Both the position numbers and the translations under genes were made by a program. Shown here one piece after another: positions 1 to 6,414 of a stretch of DNA of 8,634 bases. Every line of letters begins with the position of its first letter. The first letter of the stretch is position 1. Origin of the DNA: Bordetella parapertussis. Lineage in GTDB: Bacteria > Cyanobacteriota > Cyanobacteriia > PCC-6307 > Cyanobiaceae. The notes beneath the pieces are model-generated. The model saw only the letters and a program-made list of their open reading frames with translations. It was not told the DNA's origin and did no database searches. The stretch covers positions 1 to 8,634 of the forward strand of contig CALPMR020000118.1 of NCBI GenBank assembly GCA_943324725.2, read 5' to 3'.

Positions 1-94
1 AGCCCACATAGAGGCGGTTGTTGGTGGAGGTGACCCAATCGCAGAACTGGTTCCACGCCGAGGCGCCGGAGCGCTGTTGGATTGTGGCGGTCAT
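1..94 (-). CDS. psbA: Photosystem II D1 protein, N-terminal fragment (runs off the left edge)
   Basis: Reading the minus strand from an ATG at 94 gives 31 residues beginning [14 protein letters not shown] and ending in the very characteristic [12 protein letters not shown] of the D1 N-terminus, just before the first transmembrane helix. D1 is the reaction-centre subunit of photosystem II that binds P680, pheophytin, QB and most of the manganese cluster ligands. It turns over rapidly in light and sits in the thylakoid membrane. Only the stromal N-terminal tail is inside the window; the other roughly 325 residues lie to the left. No good Shine-Dalgarno is visible directly upstream. Picocyanobacteria often carry several psbA copies, and 31 residues are too few to say which D1 form (D1:1 or D1:2) this is. 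Identification is from direct motif recognition and is secure. Confidence 0.95.
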   Translation of the reverse strand, partial: MTATIQQRSGASAWNQFCDWVTSTNNRLYVG

Positions 95-171
95 GAGGTC
101 GAGAGGTGATGTCCGCGATGCCAGGTCGAGTGGCCTGGATCAGGGACGGGATGGAAGGGCGGAATCCCGCC

Positions 172-210
172 AAAGCGAATGTAACGGAAGATTGCGCGCT
201 TTGTAAAGCG
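172..210. promoter_or_regulatory. Symmetric AAAGCG / CGCTTT half-sites over the psbA promoter
   Basis: CGCTTT-GT-AAAGCG (197-210) is a perfect 6+2+6 inverted repeat centred on the candidate psbA -35 box. A third AAAGCG half-site lies at 172-177, next to the expected start of transcription and 33 bp (about three helical turns) from the matching arm at 205-210. A further 10-bp palindrome, CTTCATGAAG, follows at 213-222. The arrangement looks like a dimeric regulator site, but no regulator can be named from the window. Confidence 0.3.
178..207 (-). promoter_or_regulatory. Candidate psbA promoter (-35/-10)
   Basis: On the minus strand there is a TTTACA hexamer (plus 202-207) and a TACATT hexamer (plus 178-183) separated by 18 bp. 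They match the sigma-70 consensus boxes at 5/6 and 4/6 positions. Transcription would start near 170, giving a leader of about 75 nt before the psbA ATG at 94. This is inference from sequence only; no transcription start is known. Confidence 0.4.
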
Positions 211-233
211 GCCTTCATGAAGAAAATCGGAGG

Positions 234-281
234 GCCGCCAGTCCCTGGTCAGGGCCTGGCTCCTGGCCAGGGACTGGCGGC
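234..281. repeat. Long hairpin-forming inverted repeat in the psbA/lipoprotein spacer
   Basis: The arms at 234-248 and 267-281 are exact 15-nt reverse complements (left arm GCCGCCAGTCCCTGG). Pairing continues inward through 249-254 with 261-266, using two G-U wobbles, to a 6-nt loop CCTGGC. The result is a stem of about 21 bp. On the plus strand no T-run follows, so it does not look like a normal terminator. On the minus strand a short TTTT comes 7 nt beyond the stem, a poor terminator geometry. It may form at the 5' end of the lipoprotein transcript. Confidence 0.75.
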
Positions 282-318
282 GTTGCTAGGAGGAGGCCAG
301 CCCAGGCCCGCTTCGCCG

Positions 319-711
319 ATGCCCATCCGAGTTCCCCTCTCCCAGCGACCCGGATCCGGCGGAGCCCGGCGGGTGGGGCCCGCGGCCCTGGCCCGCTGCC
401 CTGGCCTGGCCTGGCCTGCCGCCCTGGCCCTCAGCGCAACCCTGCTCCTGGTCGGCTGTGAGAAGAAGCCCAGCCTGGAAAGCCAGCGCATCGACCAACT
501 CGAGTTCAAGATCCAGCAGCTCGAGAGCCGCCTCAACAAGGTGTCGGCCCAGCACCCCGCCCCGAGCAACGGCAAACAGCCGGTCGGCCGGATTACATCG
601 CTCACCTACCGCACCGGCAGCAGCGAGAATCGACTGCGCATCTACTGGGCTGATGGCAGCCAGAGCGATCTGGAATGCACCCAGGAACAAACCACCCTCG
701 CCTGCGGCTGA
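319..711 (+). CDS. Small coiled-coil lipoprotein, function unknown
   Basis: With the ATG at 319 the protein has 130 residues. A basic, proline/arginine-rich N-terminus leads into a hydrophobic segment (about 30-46) ending in a lipobox LLLVGC with the lipidated cysteine at residue 47. It should therefore be a lipid-anchored protein of the periplasmic face. The mature part starts CEKKPSLESQ, followed by a heptad-like stretch (about 52-74, IDQLEFKIQQLESRL) predicted to be coiled coil. A compact C-terminal part (about 89-130) has two cysteines, at LEC and LACG, that could form a disulfide. I do not recognise a named family. The start is uncertain: GTG at 373 would give a more typical 29-residue signal, and AGGAGG at 291-296 is too far (22 nt) from 319 to decide. 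The next gene begins 2 nt after this stop, so the two are probably co-transcribed. Confidence 0.8.
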   Translation: MPIRVPLSQRPGSGGARRVGPAALARCPGLAWPAALALSATLLLVGCEKKPSLESQRIDQLEFKIQQLESRLNKVSAQHPAPSNGKQPVGRITSLTYRTGSSENRLRIYWADGSQSDLECTQEQTTLACG

Positions 712-713
712 CG

Positions 714-1142
714 ATGAATCCTGTTGACCACCGTGGCCCCGATCAGCGGCATCTCGTCCGTGGCCTGTTGCTGGCGGGCTTGCTGCTCGCCCCCGTCGTC
801 GTGGTGCCGCAACTGGCCATCACCCCCGCCCGGGCGCAGCAGCAGCAGTACCAACCCCGCTTCAGCACCCTGCGGGCCGTCAATCTGGCCCGCATGCGAG
901 CCGAAACGATCAACGGCGGGCTGATTGTCTATCGCGCCCAGCGCTGCATGTTCGAAGACAATGGTGGTCCTTGCCTGGTGAGCAGCAATGCCAACGGCAT
1001 CGTCTTCCGCTTCCTGGGAGGGCCTCCGGGCTGGCAGGAGCAGAACCAACCAGCCACGGTTGAAAGCGAGATCCTGATTTCTGCCGATGGCCGTCAGGTG
1101 CTCGAGGTGCTGTACAACGGCAAACCCCGTCAGCTCAACTGA
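714..1142 (+). CDS. Small secreted protein, function unknown
   Basis: The 142-residue product begins 2 nt after the lipoprotein stop (TGA-CG-ATG). Its N-terminus is a clear Sec-type signal: a charged start, a hydrophobic core (about residues 19-33) and an AxA cleavage site at ARA before a run of four glutamines. The mature protein is about 100 residues, contains two cysteines (in RCMF and PCLV) that could pair in the periplasm, and ends in a part rich in beta-type sequence (SEILISADGRQVLEVLYNG). It has no catalytic motif I can identify and no membrane segment after the signal. An in-frame ATG at 675 lies inside the upstream gene and would add a non-signal extension, so 714 is preferred. It probably forms an operon with the lipoprotein, suggesting both act in the same envelope process. 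Function cannot be assigned. Confidence 0.85.
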   Translation: MNPVDHRGPDQRHLVRGLLLAGLLLAPVVVVPQLAITPARAQQQQYQPRFSTLRAVNLARMRAETINGGLIVYRAQRCMFEDNGGPCLVSSNANGIVFRFLGGPPGWQEQNQPATVESEILISADGRQVLEVLYNGKPRQLN

Positions 1143-1166
1143 ATCGCACCAACGGCCCTGGCGTGG

Positions 1167-1194
1167 CCCGAGTCCGGTCTGCTCAGGACTCGGG
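1167..1194. terminator. Hairpin at a convergent gene end, possible bidirectional terminator
   Basis: CCCGAGTCC (1167-1175) and GGACTCGGG (1186-1194) form a perfect 9-bp stem with a 10-nt loop. It lies 24 bp after the stop of the secreted-protein gene and contains the stop codon of the converging aspartoacylase gene in its loop. No T-run follows on either strand, so intrinsic termination is plausible by position but not proven. Confidence 0.5.
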
Positions 1195-2142
1195 GATCAG
1201 CTGCGCCGCCAGCTCGGCCAGGGCCTCCCCCCAGCACTGCTGCACCGGCCAGCGGCGCCGTCGGGTGAGGCTCAGGGCAATGCCTTTTTCACCGTAGGCC
1301 GCCTCGTTGATGAACACGGGCCAGACGGGCTCACGGCTCAACCCGTGCGGTGGCTCGTAGACCAGGGTCGCGCCGGCTTCGCTCAGGAACAGGGGATCAC
1401 CGGGCAGCAGCGGTTGCCAGTCCCGGCCCTGGATCCGTGGATGGATCACACCCCGCGGTGCACCATCGCCATGGCGGGGTAGATCCAGGCTGCAGAGGTG
1501 GTGGTGCAGCACCAGCTCCCGTGGCAGCCGCAGCCGGCCGCGACGGGCCTCAGCCAGCACCTCCAGGGCCGACTCCAGGGCCAGACGCGTCTGCCGCAGG
1601 ATGGTTGGGTGGACAACGCCCTGGGGCACCGGGCCCACCTCGATCACCAGGCCGCAGGGCCAGCGCTCCACCAGATAGCCCGTCTGGGCCGCATCGGCCT
1701 CATGCAGATAGATGGGCAGGCCAAGGCGGCCCTGCAGGCCGGCGGCCAGGGCCAGATCCGCCGGCCGCTGCCCGTAGACCACCAGGCTGTTGCCCATGCT
1801 GGCCGTGGTGCTGTGCAGATCGAGCGCCACCAGGCAGGGCTCGCTCCCTTCCCTGCCGTGGTCGGCCAACAGCTGTCGGGCCCGCACCGTCTCCAATTCC
1901 AGGGCAGCGGCATCAGCGAGGCGAACCGCATCGAAGCTGCGGTTGAGATCCCGCTCCAGATAGCGCCGACCCGCCGAGCGGGCTTCGGGATTGCCGATCG
2001 CCAGCATCAGGGCCAGGTCGCTGACGGGTCGGTGGCTGGGATCCCGCCGCCAGGCATCGATCAGCCAGGGGCCATTGAGCTCGTTGCCGTGGGTGCCGGC
2101 CACCACCAGCACCTTGCCCGCCCTGATCTCGCCCGCCACCAT
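1183..2142 (-). CDS. Aspartoacylase (AspA/AstE family zinc acylase)
   Basis: This 319-residue protein matches the aspartoacylase branch of the M14-like AstE/AspA family, which hydrolyses N-acyl amino acids such as N-acetyl-aspartate. Visible motifs are GTHGNE (16-21), giving zinc ligands His18 and Glu21; RDLNRSF (64-70), the substrate-carboxylate-binding Arg/Asn-Arg set; LDLHSTT (107-113), with third zinc ligand His110; and VIEVGP (167-172), with the expected catalytic Glu168. A C-terminal NEAAYGEKG (279-287) matches the conserved substrate-pocket tyrosine region. Length is close to the mammalian enzyme (about 313), so it looks intact and active. The ATG at 2142 places GTHGNE at the usual distance from the start, although no clear Shine-Dalgarno precedes it. 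It is divergent from the GST gene, with 56 bp between them, and convergent with the secreted-protein gene. The natural substrate in a cyanobacterium is not known to me; another acyl-amino acid deacylation is possible. Confidence 0.9.
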   Translation of the reverse strand: MVAGEIRAGKVLVVAGTHGNELNGPWLIDAWRRDPSHRPVSDLALMLAIGNPEARSAGRRYLERDLNRSFDAVRLADAAALELETVRARQLLADHGREGSEPCLVALDLHSTTASMGNSLVVYGQRPADLALAAGLQGRLGLPIYLHEADAAQTGYLVERWPCGLVIEVGPVPQGVVHPTILRQTRLALESALEVLAEARRGRLRLPRELVLHHHLCSLDLPRHGDGAPRGVIHPRIQGRDWQPLLPGDPLFLSEAGATLVYEPPHGLSREPVWPVFINEAAYGEKGIALSLTRRRRWPVQQCWGEALAELAAQLIPES

Positions 2143-2198
2143 CTGCTGCTCAGGAGCCTGGAGCCCCAGCCTGACGCAGGAATCGGCCGCCGGCGAAG

Positions 2199-3191
2199 AT
2201 GGCAGACCAGAGTGAGCCGATGCGACCTCCAGCCGCCCTGATCCGAACGGCCCGAGGGCTGTGGCACTGCCAGTGGCAGCAGTTGATGGGGGGCCTGGCG
2301 CCGGCCGATGCCGCCGGGCGCTACCGGCGGCCGGCCGGGGCCTTCACGACCCTGCCGCCGCTGCCGGCGAACGCCGCCACGGCCGGCAGCCACGTCCTTA
2401 TCGTCGGGCGGAGTTGCCCCTGGGCCCATCGGGCCTGGCTGGTCCACAGCCTGCGAGGGCTTTCCGACAGCATCGATCTGCTGGTGGTGGAGCCGGATCC
2501 GGCGGCCGGTCGCTGGCGCTTCGTCGAACCGTTCGAGGGCTGCAGCACCCTGGCGCAGCTCTACCGACGCAGCGGCGGCGATCAGCGTCAGCCCGCCACC
2601 GTGCCGGCCCTGTGGTCGCGGCAGGAGCAGCGGATTCTGGTGAACGAAAGCGCCAGGCTGATCGAACTGCTCGATCGCTGGCCGGCGGCGCCAGAGGCCC
2701 GCCAGCTCGCCCCCGAATCCCAGCAGGAGGCGATCCAACACTGGCGGCACCGATTCCAGGACGACGTCAACGACGGGGTTTACCGCTGCGGTTTCGCCCG
2801 CAACCAGGCCGCCTACGACGAAGCCGAATCGGCCCTGTTCCTGGCCCTGGAGGAAGCCGATCAGGCCCTGCTGGAGCAGGAGCGGCGTGGCGAAGCCTGG
2901 CTCTGTGGCCCCGAACCGAGCCTGGCCGACGTGGTGCTGTTCCCCACCCTGATCCGCTTGGAGCTGGTCTACGCACCCCTGTTCGGCTGCAGCCGCCTGC
3001 CCCTGGGGCAGCTGCCGGCCCTGGGGCGCTGGCGCGCCCGCTTCTTCGCCCTGGCCGGAGTGAGCGACACCTGCTGTCCTGAGGCCTGGCGCGCCGATTA
3101 TTTCGGAGCCCTGTTTCCGCTCCATCCCTCCGGCATTGTCCCGGCGGGGCCCGATCTGAGCAGACTGGTGAACAGTCAGCTCGTCCTATGA
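2199..3191 (+). CDS. Glutathionyl-hydroquinone reductase-like glutathione S-transferase (Xi class, YqjG/Ecm4 type)
   Basis: The 330-residue product has the layout of the Xi-class GSTs. The thioredoxin-fold active site is SCPWAHR (72-78) with catalytic Cys73. VPALW (135-139) and NESARLI (149-155) form the glutathione-binding part. NDGVYRCGFARNQAAYDEA (191-209) and the helical C-terminal domain with ADVVLFPTLIRLELVY (243-258) are family signatures, as is the terminal GIVPAGP (312-318). Xi-class enzymes reduce glutathionyl-hydroquinones using a second glutathione, recycling quinones trapped by GSH, and act in the cytosol. Length agrees with the family (about 320-330). An alternative ATG at 2220 would remove seven residues; neither start has a strong ribosome site. 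Its stop overlaps the next gene's ATG (ATGA at 3188-3191), so it heads a three-gene unit with the DUF2301 and ABC-F genes. The family call is firm; the physiological quinone is inferred. Confidence 0.9.
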   Translation: MADQSEPMRPPAALIRTARGLWHCQWQQLMGGLAPADAAGRYRRPAGAFTTLPPLPANAATAGSHVLIVGRSCPWAHRAWLVHSLRGLSDSIDLLVVEPDPAAGRWRFVEPFEGCSTLAQLYRRSGGDQRQPATVPALWSRQEQRILVNESARLIELLDRWPAAPEARQLAPESQQEAIQHWRHRFQDDVNDGVYRCGFARNQAAYDEAESALFLALEEADQALLEQERRGEAWLCGPEPSLADVVLFPTLIRLELVYAPLFGCSRLPLGQLPALGRWRARFFALAGVSDTCCPEAWRADYFGALFPLHPSGIVPAGPDLSRLVNSQLVL

Positions 3192-3841
3192 ACACCAGCA
3201 GCAGCGATCCGGTCTTTGAAGGGGTCTTCGGGACGTACACGATCACTGAGCGCGACCGGCGGGAGGTGCTCGGCTATCGGCTGGCGCTGACGGCGGTGGC
3301 CGTCGGCCAGCTCGGCCTGCTGTGGCAATGGCGCCAATTCGGGCCCGAGCTGCTCTGGCCCTGGCTGCTGCTGATGGCGGCGGGCATGGGCCTGGCCCTG
3401 CAGTGGATCCACATCTATCTGCGGCCGCTGCACCAGCCCCTGAAGCTGTTCTGGCTGCTGGGCTGTGCCGGTGGACTGGTGCTGGCCTGGCGCCTGGGAC
3501 CGGCGGCGATGCTGCCGTCACTGGCCAGCCAGCCGCTCTGGATCCTGGCGATCGGTCCCTTCTTCGCCGCACTCACCGGCGTGGGCTTCAAGGAGTTCTT
3601 CTGCTTCCGCCGGCCGGAAGCTGTCGGCGTCACCCTGCTGCTGCCGCTGGCTCTGCTGGGCCGCCTCAGCGGCCTGCTGGATCCAGCTGCCACCCTCGAC
3701 CTGCTGGCGCTGGAAAGTGCCCTGCTGCTGGTGCTTTGTCTGCGCAAGTTCCCGATGGCCGCCGCCGCCGATGTCGGCGACAAGAGTGTCTTCACCCATC
3801 TCGAGCGCCAGCGCGCTGACCTCGCTGCCGAGGCTTCGTGA
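3188..3841 (+). CDS. DUF2301 integral membrane protein
   Basis: This 217-residue protein has a short polar N-terminus with the family-like phrase VFEGVFGTYTITERDRREVLGYR (9-31). Five or six hydrophobic segments follow (about 31-48, 55-77, 86-102, 116-133, 146-164 and 170-186). The most conserved-looking loop is GVGFKEFFCFRRPE (131-144), between the fourth and fifth segments, and the C-terminus is polar. I recognise it as the DUF2301 family of cyanobacteria and plastids, which has no established function. The start is fixed by the 4-nt ATGA overlap with the GST stop, and its own stop overlaps the next start (GTGA at 3838-3841), so translation of all three genes is probably coupled. Placement in the plasma or thylakoid membrane cannot be decided from sequence. 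Confidence 0.85.
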   Translation: MNTSSSDPVFEGVFGTYTITERDRREVLGYRLALTAVAVGQLGLLWQWRQFGPELLWPWLLLMAAGMGLALQWIHIYLRPLHQPLKLFWLLGCAGGLVLAWRLGPAAMLPSLASQPLWILAIGPFFAALTGVGFKEFFCFRRPEAVGVTLLLPLALLGRLSGLLDPAATLDLLALESALLLVLCLRKFPMAAAADVGDKSVFTHLERQRADLAAEAS

Positions 3842-6018
3842 GTCTGATCAGCCTGGTGGGGGCGGCCAAGGACTTCGGCCTGCGCACCCTGTTCGCCGAT
3901 CTTGACCTGCATGTGGGCGAGCGCGATCGCCTCGGCCTGATCGGCCCCAATGGCGCCGGCAAGAGCACCTTGCTGAAGGTGCTGGCCGGCCGCGAGCCCC
4001 TTGATCGGGGCGAACGGCGCTGCTCCAGCCGTCTCAATGTGGTGCTGCTCGATCAGGAGCCCGATCTCGATCCCACCCAGACGGTGCTCGAACAGGTGTT
4101 CGCCGGCAGTGGCGAGCGCATGGGCCTGATGCGCGAGCACGGCCTGCTCAGCCATCAGCTGGCTGAAACCCCGGAGGACGAGCGGCTGCTGTCCCGCTTC
4201 AGCGATCTGCTCCACCGCATGGATGCCTGCCAGGCCTGGGACCTGGAGCGGGAGTGCCATGAGGTGCTCGAACGGCTCGGCATCGGCGATGTGCACCGGC
4301 TGGTGGCCGAACTCTCCGGTGGCAACCGGCGGCGGGTGGCTCTGGCGGCGGCTCTGGTGGCCCAGCCCGAGGTGCTGCTGCTCGATGAACCCACCAACCA
4401 TCTCGATGCCGATGGCGTCGAGTGGCTGCAGGGCTGGCTGGATCGCTATCCAGGTGCCCTGGTGCTCGTCACCCACGATCGCTATCTGCTGGATCGGGTG
4501 ACGCGGCGGATCGTGGCGGTGGAGCGGGGTGAGGCCCGCCGCTATGAGGGCAACTACGGCACCTATCTGGCCCGCCGGGCCGAGGAGGACGACGCCGAAG
4601 CCGCCACGGCCGCCAAGTTTCGCGGCGACCTGCGCCGGGAGCTGGCCTGGCTGCGCCAGGGACCCAAGGCCCGCAGCACCAAGCAGAAGGCCCGCCAGCA
4701 GCGCATCGAGGCGATGCGGGAGCAGCCGCTTCGCCAGGGCCGCGGCGCCGTCAGCATGGCGGCCACGGCCCGACGCATCGGCAAGCAGGCGATCACGGCC
4801 GAGAATCTGGCTGTCCATGCCGGCGAGCGCCCCCTGCTGACGGATTTCAGCTACGACTTCAGCCCCGAAGACCGGGTGGGGATCATCGGCGCCAATGGGG
4901 TGGGCAAGTCGACGCTGCTGGAGGTGATCGCCGGCCTGAGGGCGCCCTCAGGCGGCAGCCTGGAGCTGGGCAGCACCGTCAAGCTCGCCTATTTCGATCA
5001 GCACAGTTCGGTGCTGCTGGGGGAAACGGGCCGCGATGGCCGGCCCGCCGATCGCAGACCGGCCGATCGCCGTCTGGCGGAACGCAAGGTGATTGATGTG
5101 GTGCAGGAGGCGGCCAGCCGGGTGGAGGTGGACGGCCAGGAGCTGAGCGCCTCCCAGCTGCTGGAGCGCTTCCTGTTCCCACCGGCCCAGCAGCACCAGC
5201 CGGTGGCCAAGCTCTCCGGCGGCGAGCGGCGGCGGCTGCACCTCTGCCGCCTGCTGATCGAGGCGCCGAATGTGTTGCTGCTCGATGAGCCCACCAACGA
5301 TCTCGACGTCCACACCCTGGGGGTGCTGGAGGAGTTCCTCGAAGACTTCCGCGGCTGCGTCGTGGTGGTCTCCCACGACCGCTGGTTCCTGGACCGGACC
5401 GTGGACCGGCTGTTCTGCTTCGAACAGGGGCGCCTGCAGCGCTTTGAAGGCAACTACAGCGCCTACCTGGAGCGGCGCCAGACCCTGGCGGCTGAGGCCT
5501 CACGCCGGCCAGCCAGCGCCGCCGCCGGATCGAAACCCGTCAGATCAGGTCCAGCTGCTGTTGCCGATTCAACAGCGAATGTCCTTTCAACAGCTGATTC
5601 GCCGTCAACATCTGATTCGCCGTCAACAGCCAACTCCAGATCGAGCCCAACAGCGACTGCGGCCAGCACAGCGCCCGCGGCTGAACCAGCTCCTGGGGCT
5701 GCTGGGGCTGCGTCGCTGTCCCCAGCCCAGCCAGCGGCCCGTGCAACAGCGGCCAGCGGCCCAGCCATCCAGTCCGGCCAGAGTCAGGCCCCCCGAGCCT
5801 CGCGCCGCCGCAGTTTCAAAGAGAGCCGCGAACTGGAGCGCATCAACACCGAGCTGCCGCTCTCGGAGGCCAGGCGCCGTGAGTTGGAATCGCTGCTGGC
5901 CAGCGGTGGCGGCGATTACACCCTGATTGAGGGCCTCACCCAGGAGCTGGCGAAGCTGTTGGAGCAGATCGCCACGGCCGAAGAGCGCTGGTTGCTGCTC
6001 AGCGACCTGGCGGAGTGA
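3838..6018 (+). CDS. uup: ABC-F family ATPase, Uup-like, with a long low-complexity insertion
   Basis: The 726-residue protein has two ABC domains and no membrane domain, the ABC-F plan. Domain 1 has Walker A GPNGAGKS (36-43), signature LSGGN (159-163), Walker B LLLDEP with catalytic Glu184, and His213. A charged interdomain linker (about 245-320, rich in Lys/Arg/Gln) follows. Domain 2 has GANGVGKST (351-359), LSGGE (459-463), Glu484 and His513. The last 70 residues (about 655-726) are a charged coiled coil like the Uup C-terminal domain, which binds nucleic acid. ABC-F proteins act on ribosomes near the P-site tRNA, and Uup also affects transposon excision in E. coli. Between domain 2 and the coiled coil lies an Ala/Ser/Thr/Pro-rich stretch (about 549-655) that makes the protein longer than E. 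coli Uup (about 635). A tandem PADRR pair occurs at 403-412. The start is GTG, overlapping the DUF2301 stop as GTGA. Confidence 0.92.
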   Translation: MSLISLVGAAKDFGLRTLFADLDLHVGERDRLGLIGPNGAGKSTLLKVLAGREPLDRGERRCSSRLNVVLLDQEPDLDPTQTVLEQVFAGSGERMGLMREHGLLSHQLAETPEDERLLSRFSDLLHRMDACQAWDLERECHEVLERLGIGDVHRLVAELSGGNRRRVALAAALVAQPEVLLLDEPTNHLDADGVEWLQGWLDRYPGALVLVTHDRYLLDRVTRRIVAVERGEARRYEGNYGTYLARRAEEDDAEAATAAKFRGDLRRELAWLRQGPKARSTKQKARQQRIEAMREQPLRQGRGAVSMAATARRIGKQAITAENLAVHAGERPLLTDFSYDFSPEDRVGIIGANGVGKSTLLEVIAGLRAPSGGSLELGSTVKLAYFDQHSSVLLGETGRDGRPADRRPADRRLAERKVIDVVQEAASRVEVDGQELSASQLLERFLFPPAQQHQPVAKLSGGERRRLHLCRLLIEAPNVLLLDEPTNDLDVHTLGVLEEFLEDFRGCVVVVSHDRWFLDRTVDRLFCFEQGRLQRFEGNYSAYLERRQTLAAEASRRPASAAAGSKPVRSGPAAVADSTANVLSTADSPSTSDSPSTANSRSSPTATAASTAPAAEPAPGAAGAASLSPAQPAARATAASGPAIQSGQSQAPRASRRRSFKESRELERINTELPLSEARRRELESLLASGGGDYTLIEGLTQELAKLLEQIATAEERWLLLSDLAE
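5576..5628 (+). repeat. 18-bp in-frame tandem repeat in the ABC-F linker
   Basis: CTGATTCGCCGTCAACA occurs at 5594-5610 and again at 5612-5628, a period of 18 bp. A degenerate third copy lies just upstream (5576-5593). The period is a multiple of three, so it encodes a repeating six-residue unit of the form Ser-Thr-x-Asp-Ser-Pro and keeps the frame. Base composition here is visibly more AT-rich than in the flanking gene. Confidence 0.8.
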
Positions 6019-6068
6019 ACCACCCCCCCATCAGGGGCCCACAACCCCGGCAGGGGAGCCGCACCGAG

Positions 6069-6094
6069 CTCCGGCAGAGCCTGCGCTGCCGGAG
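6069..6094 (+). terminator. Hairpin after the ABC-F gene, candidate operon terminator
   Basis: CTCCGGCAG (6069-6077) and CTGCCGGAG (6086-6094) form a perfect 9-bp stem with an 8-nt loop, 50 nt beyond the ABC-F stop codon. No T-run follows, so it is a terminator or 3'-end stabiliser by position only. Confidence 0.5.
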
Positions 6095-6242
6095 GGCGTG
6101 ATCGGGCCAGGGCCTCAGCACACCTGGATCCTGCCTCTCCTCTGCTCGCCCCTTGCAGACACCCCACCACCCCCCAGAACGATCAGTCCCGTCGATACCC
6201 CGAACGTCAAGATCCGCTCGATCGGCGCGCTTCAGCCCTGGC

Positions 6243-6259
6243 AGGATCAGGGATCCTTT
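6243..6259 (+). other. Small hairpin followed by TT
   Basis: AGGATC (6243-6248) and GATCCT (6252-6257) pair around a 3-nt loop and are followed by TT. The stem is short and the T-run minimal, so this is at most a weak terminator and could be chance. Confidence 0.25.
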
Positions 6260-6378
6260 GCCTGAGCACGGCCACGCCGGAGATCAGACGCCCGGGCCGT
6301 TCCTGGATTGACTTGCGGGACGCTGCAACGGGAGCTGGTTGCGATCAAGCTTGGTGGCTGGCTGTCCAGCCAGGTGAG

Positions 6379-6414
6379 ATTGCCGGTCTCAGATCGAGAC
6401 CTTGCGCCGGCAGT
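6379..6414. other. Bulged stem-loop in the CP12 upstream spacer
   Basis: ATTGCCGG (6379-6386) pairs with CCGGCAGT (6407-6414), with one G-U pair. Inside it TCTC (6387-6390) pairs with GAGA (6396-6399) around a 5-nt loop, leaving a 7-nt bulge on the 3' side. A second small hairpin, CTGGCT/AGCCAG with a 4-nt loop, lies at 6358-6373. Together they suggest a structured transcript segment, but no known RNA family is recognised. Confidence 0.35.

Noticed and set aside
106..318. N-terminal extension of the lipoprotein from ATG 106
   Set aside because: It would run through the psbA promoter region and the long hairpin and place a low-complexity, non-signal segment before the lipobox.
2061..3125. Minus-strand open frame of 354 codons
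   Set aside because: It is antisense to the GST gene and runs out of frame into the aspartoacylase gene; the opposite-strand motifs are far stronger.
3923..3930. HIP1 octamer GCGATCGC
   Set aside because: I saw only one copy in the window, inside the ABC-F coding sequence, which is not enough to indicate the HIP1-rich pattern of some cyanobacteria.
3415..4818. Minus-strand open frame of 467 codons
   Set aside because: It lies opposite the DUF2301 and ABC-F genes, has His/Gln/Ala-rich content typical of antisense frames in GC-rich DNA, and shows no family motif.
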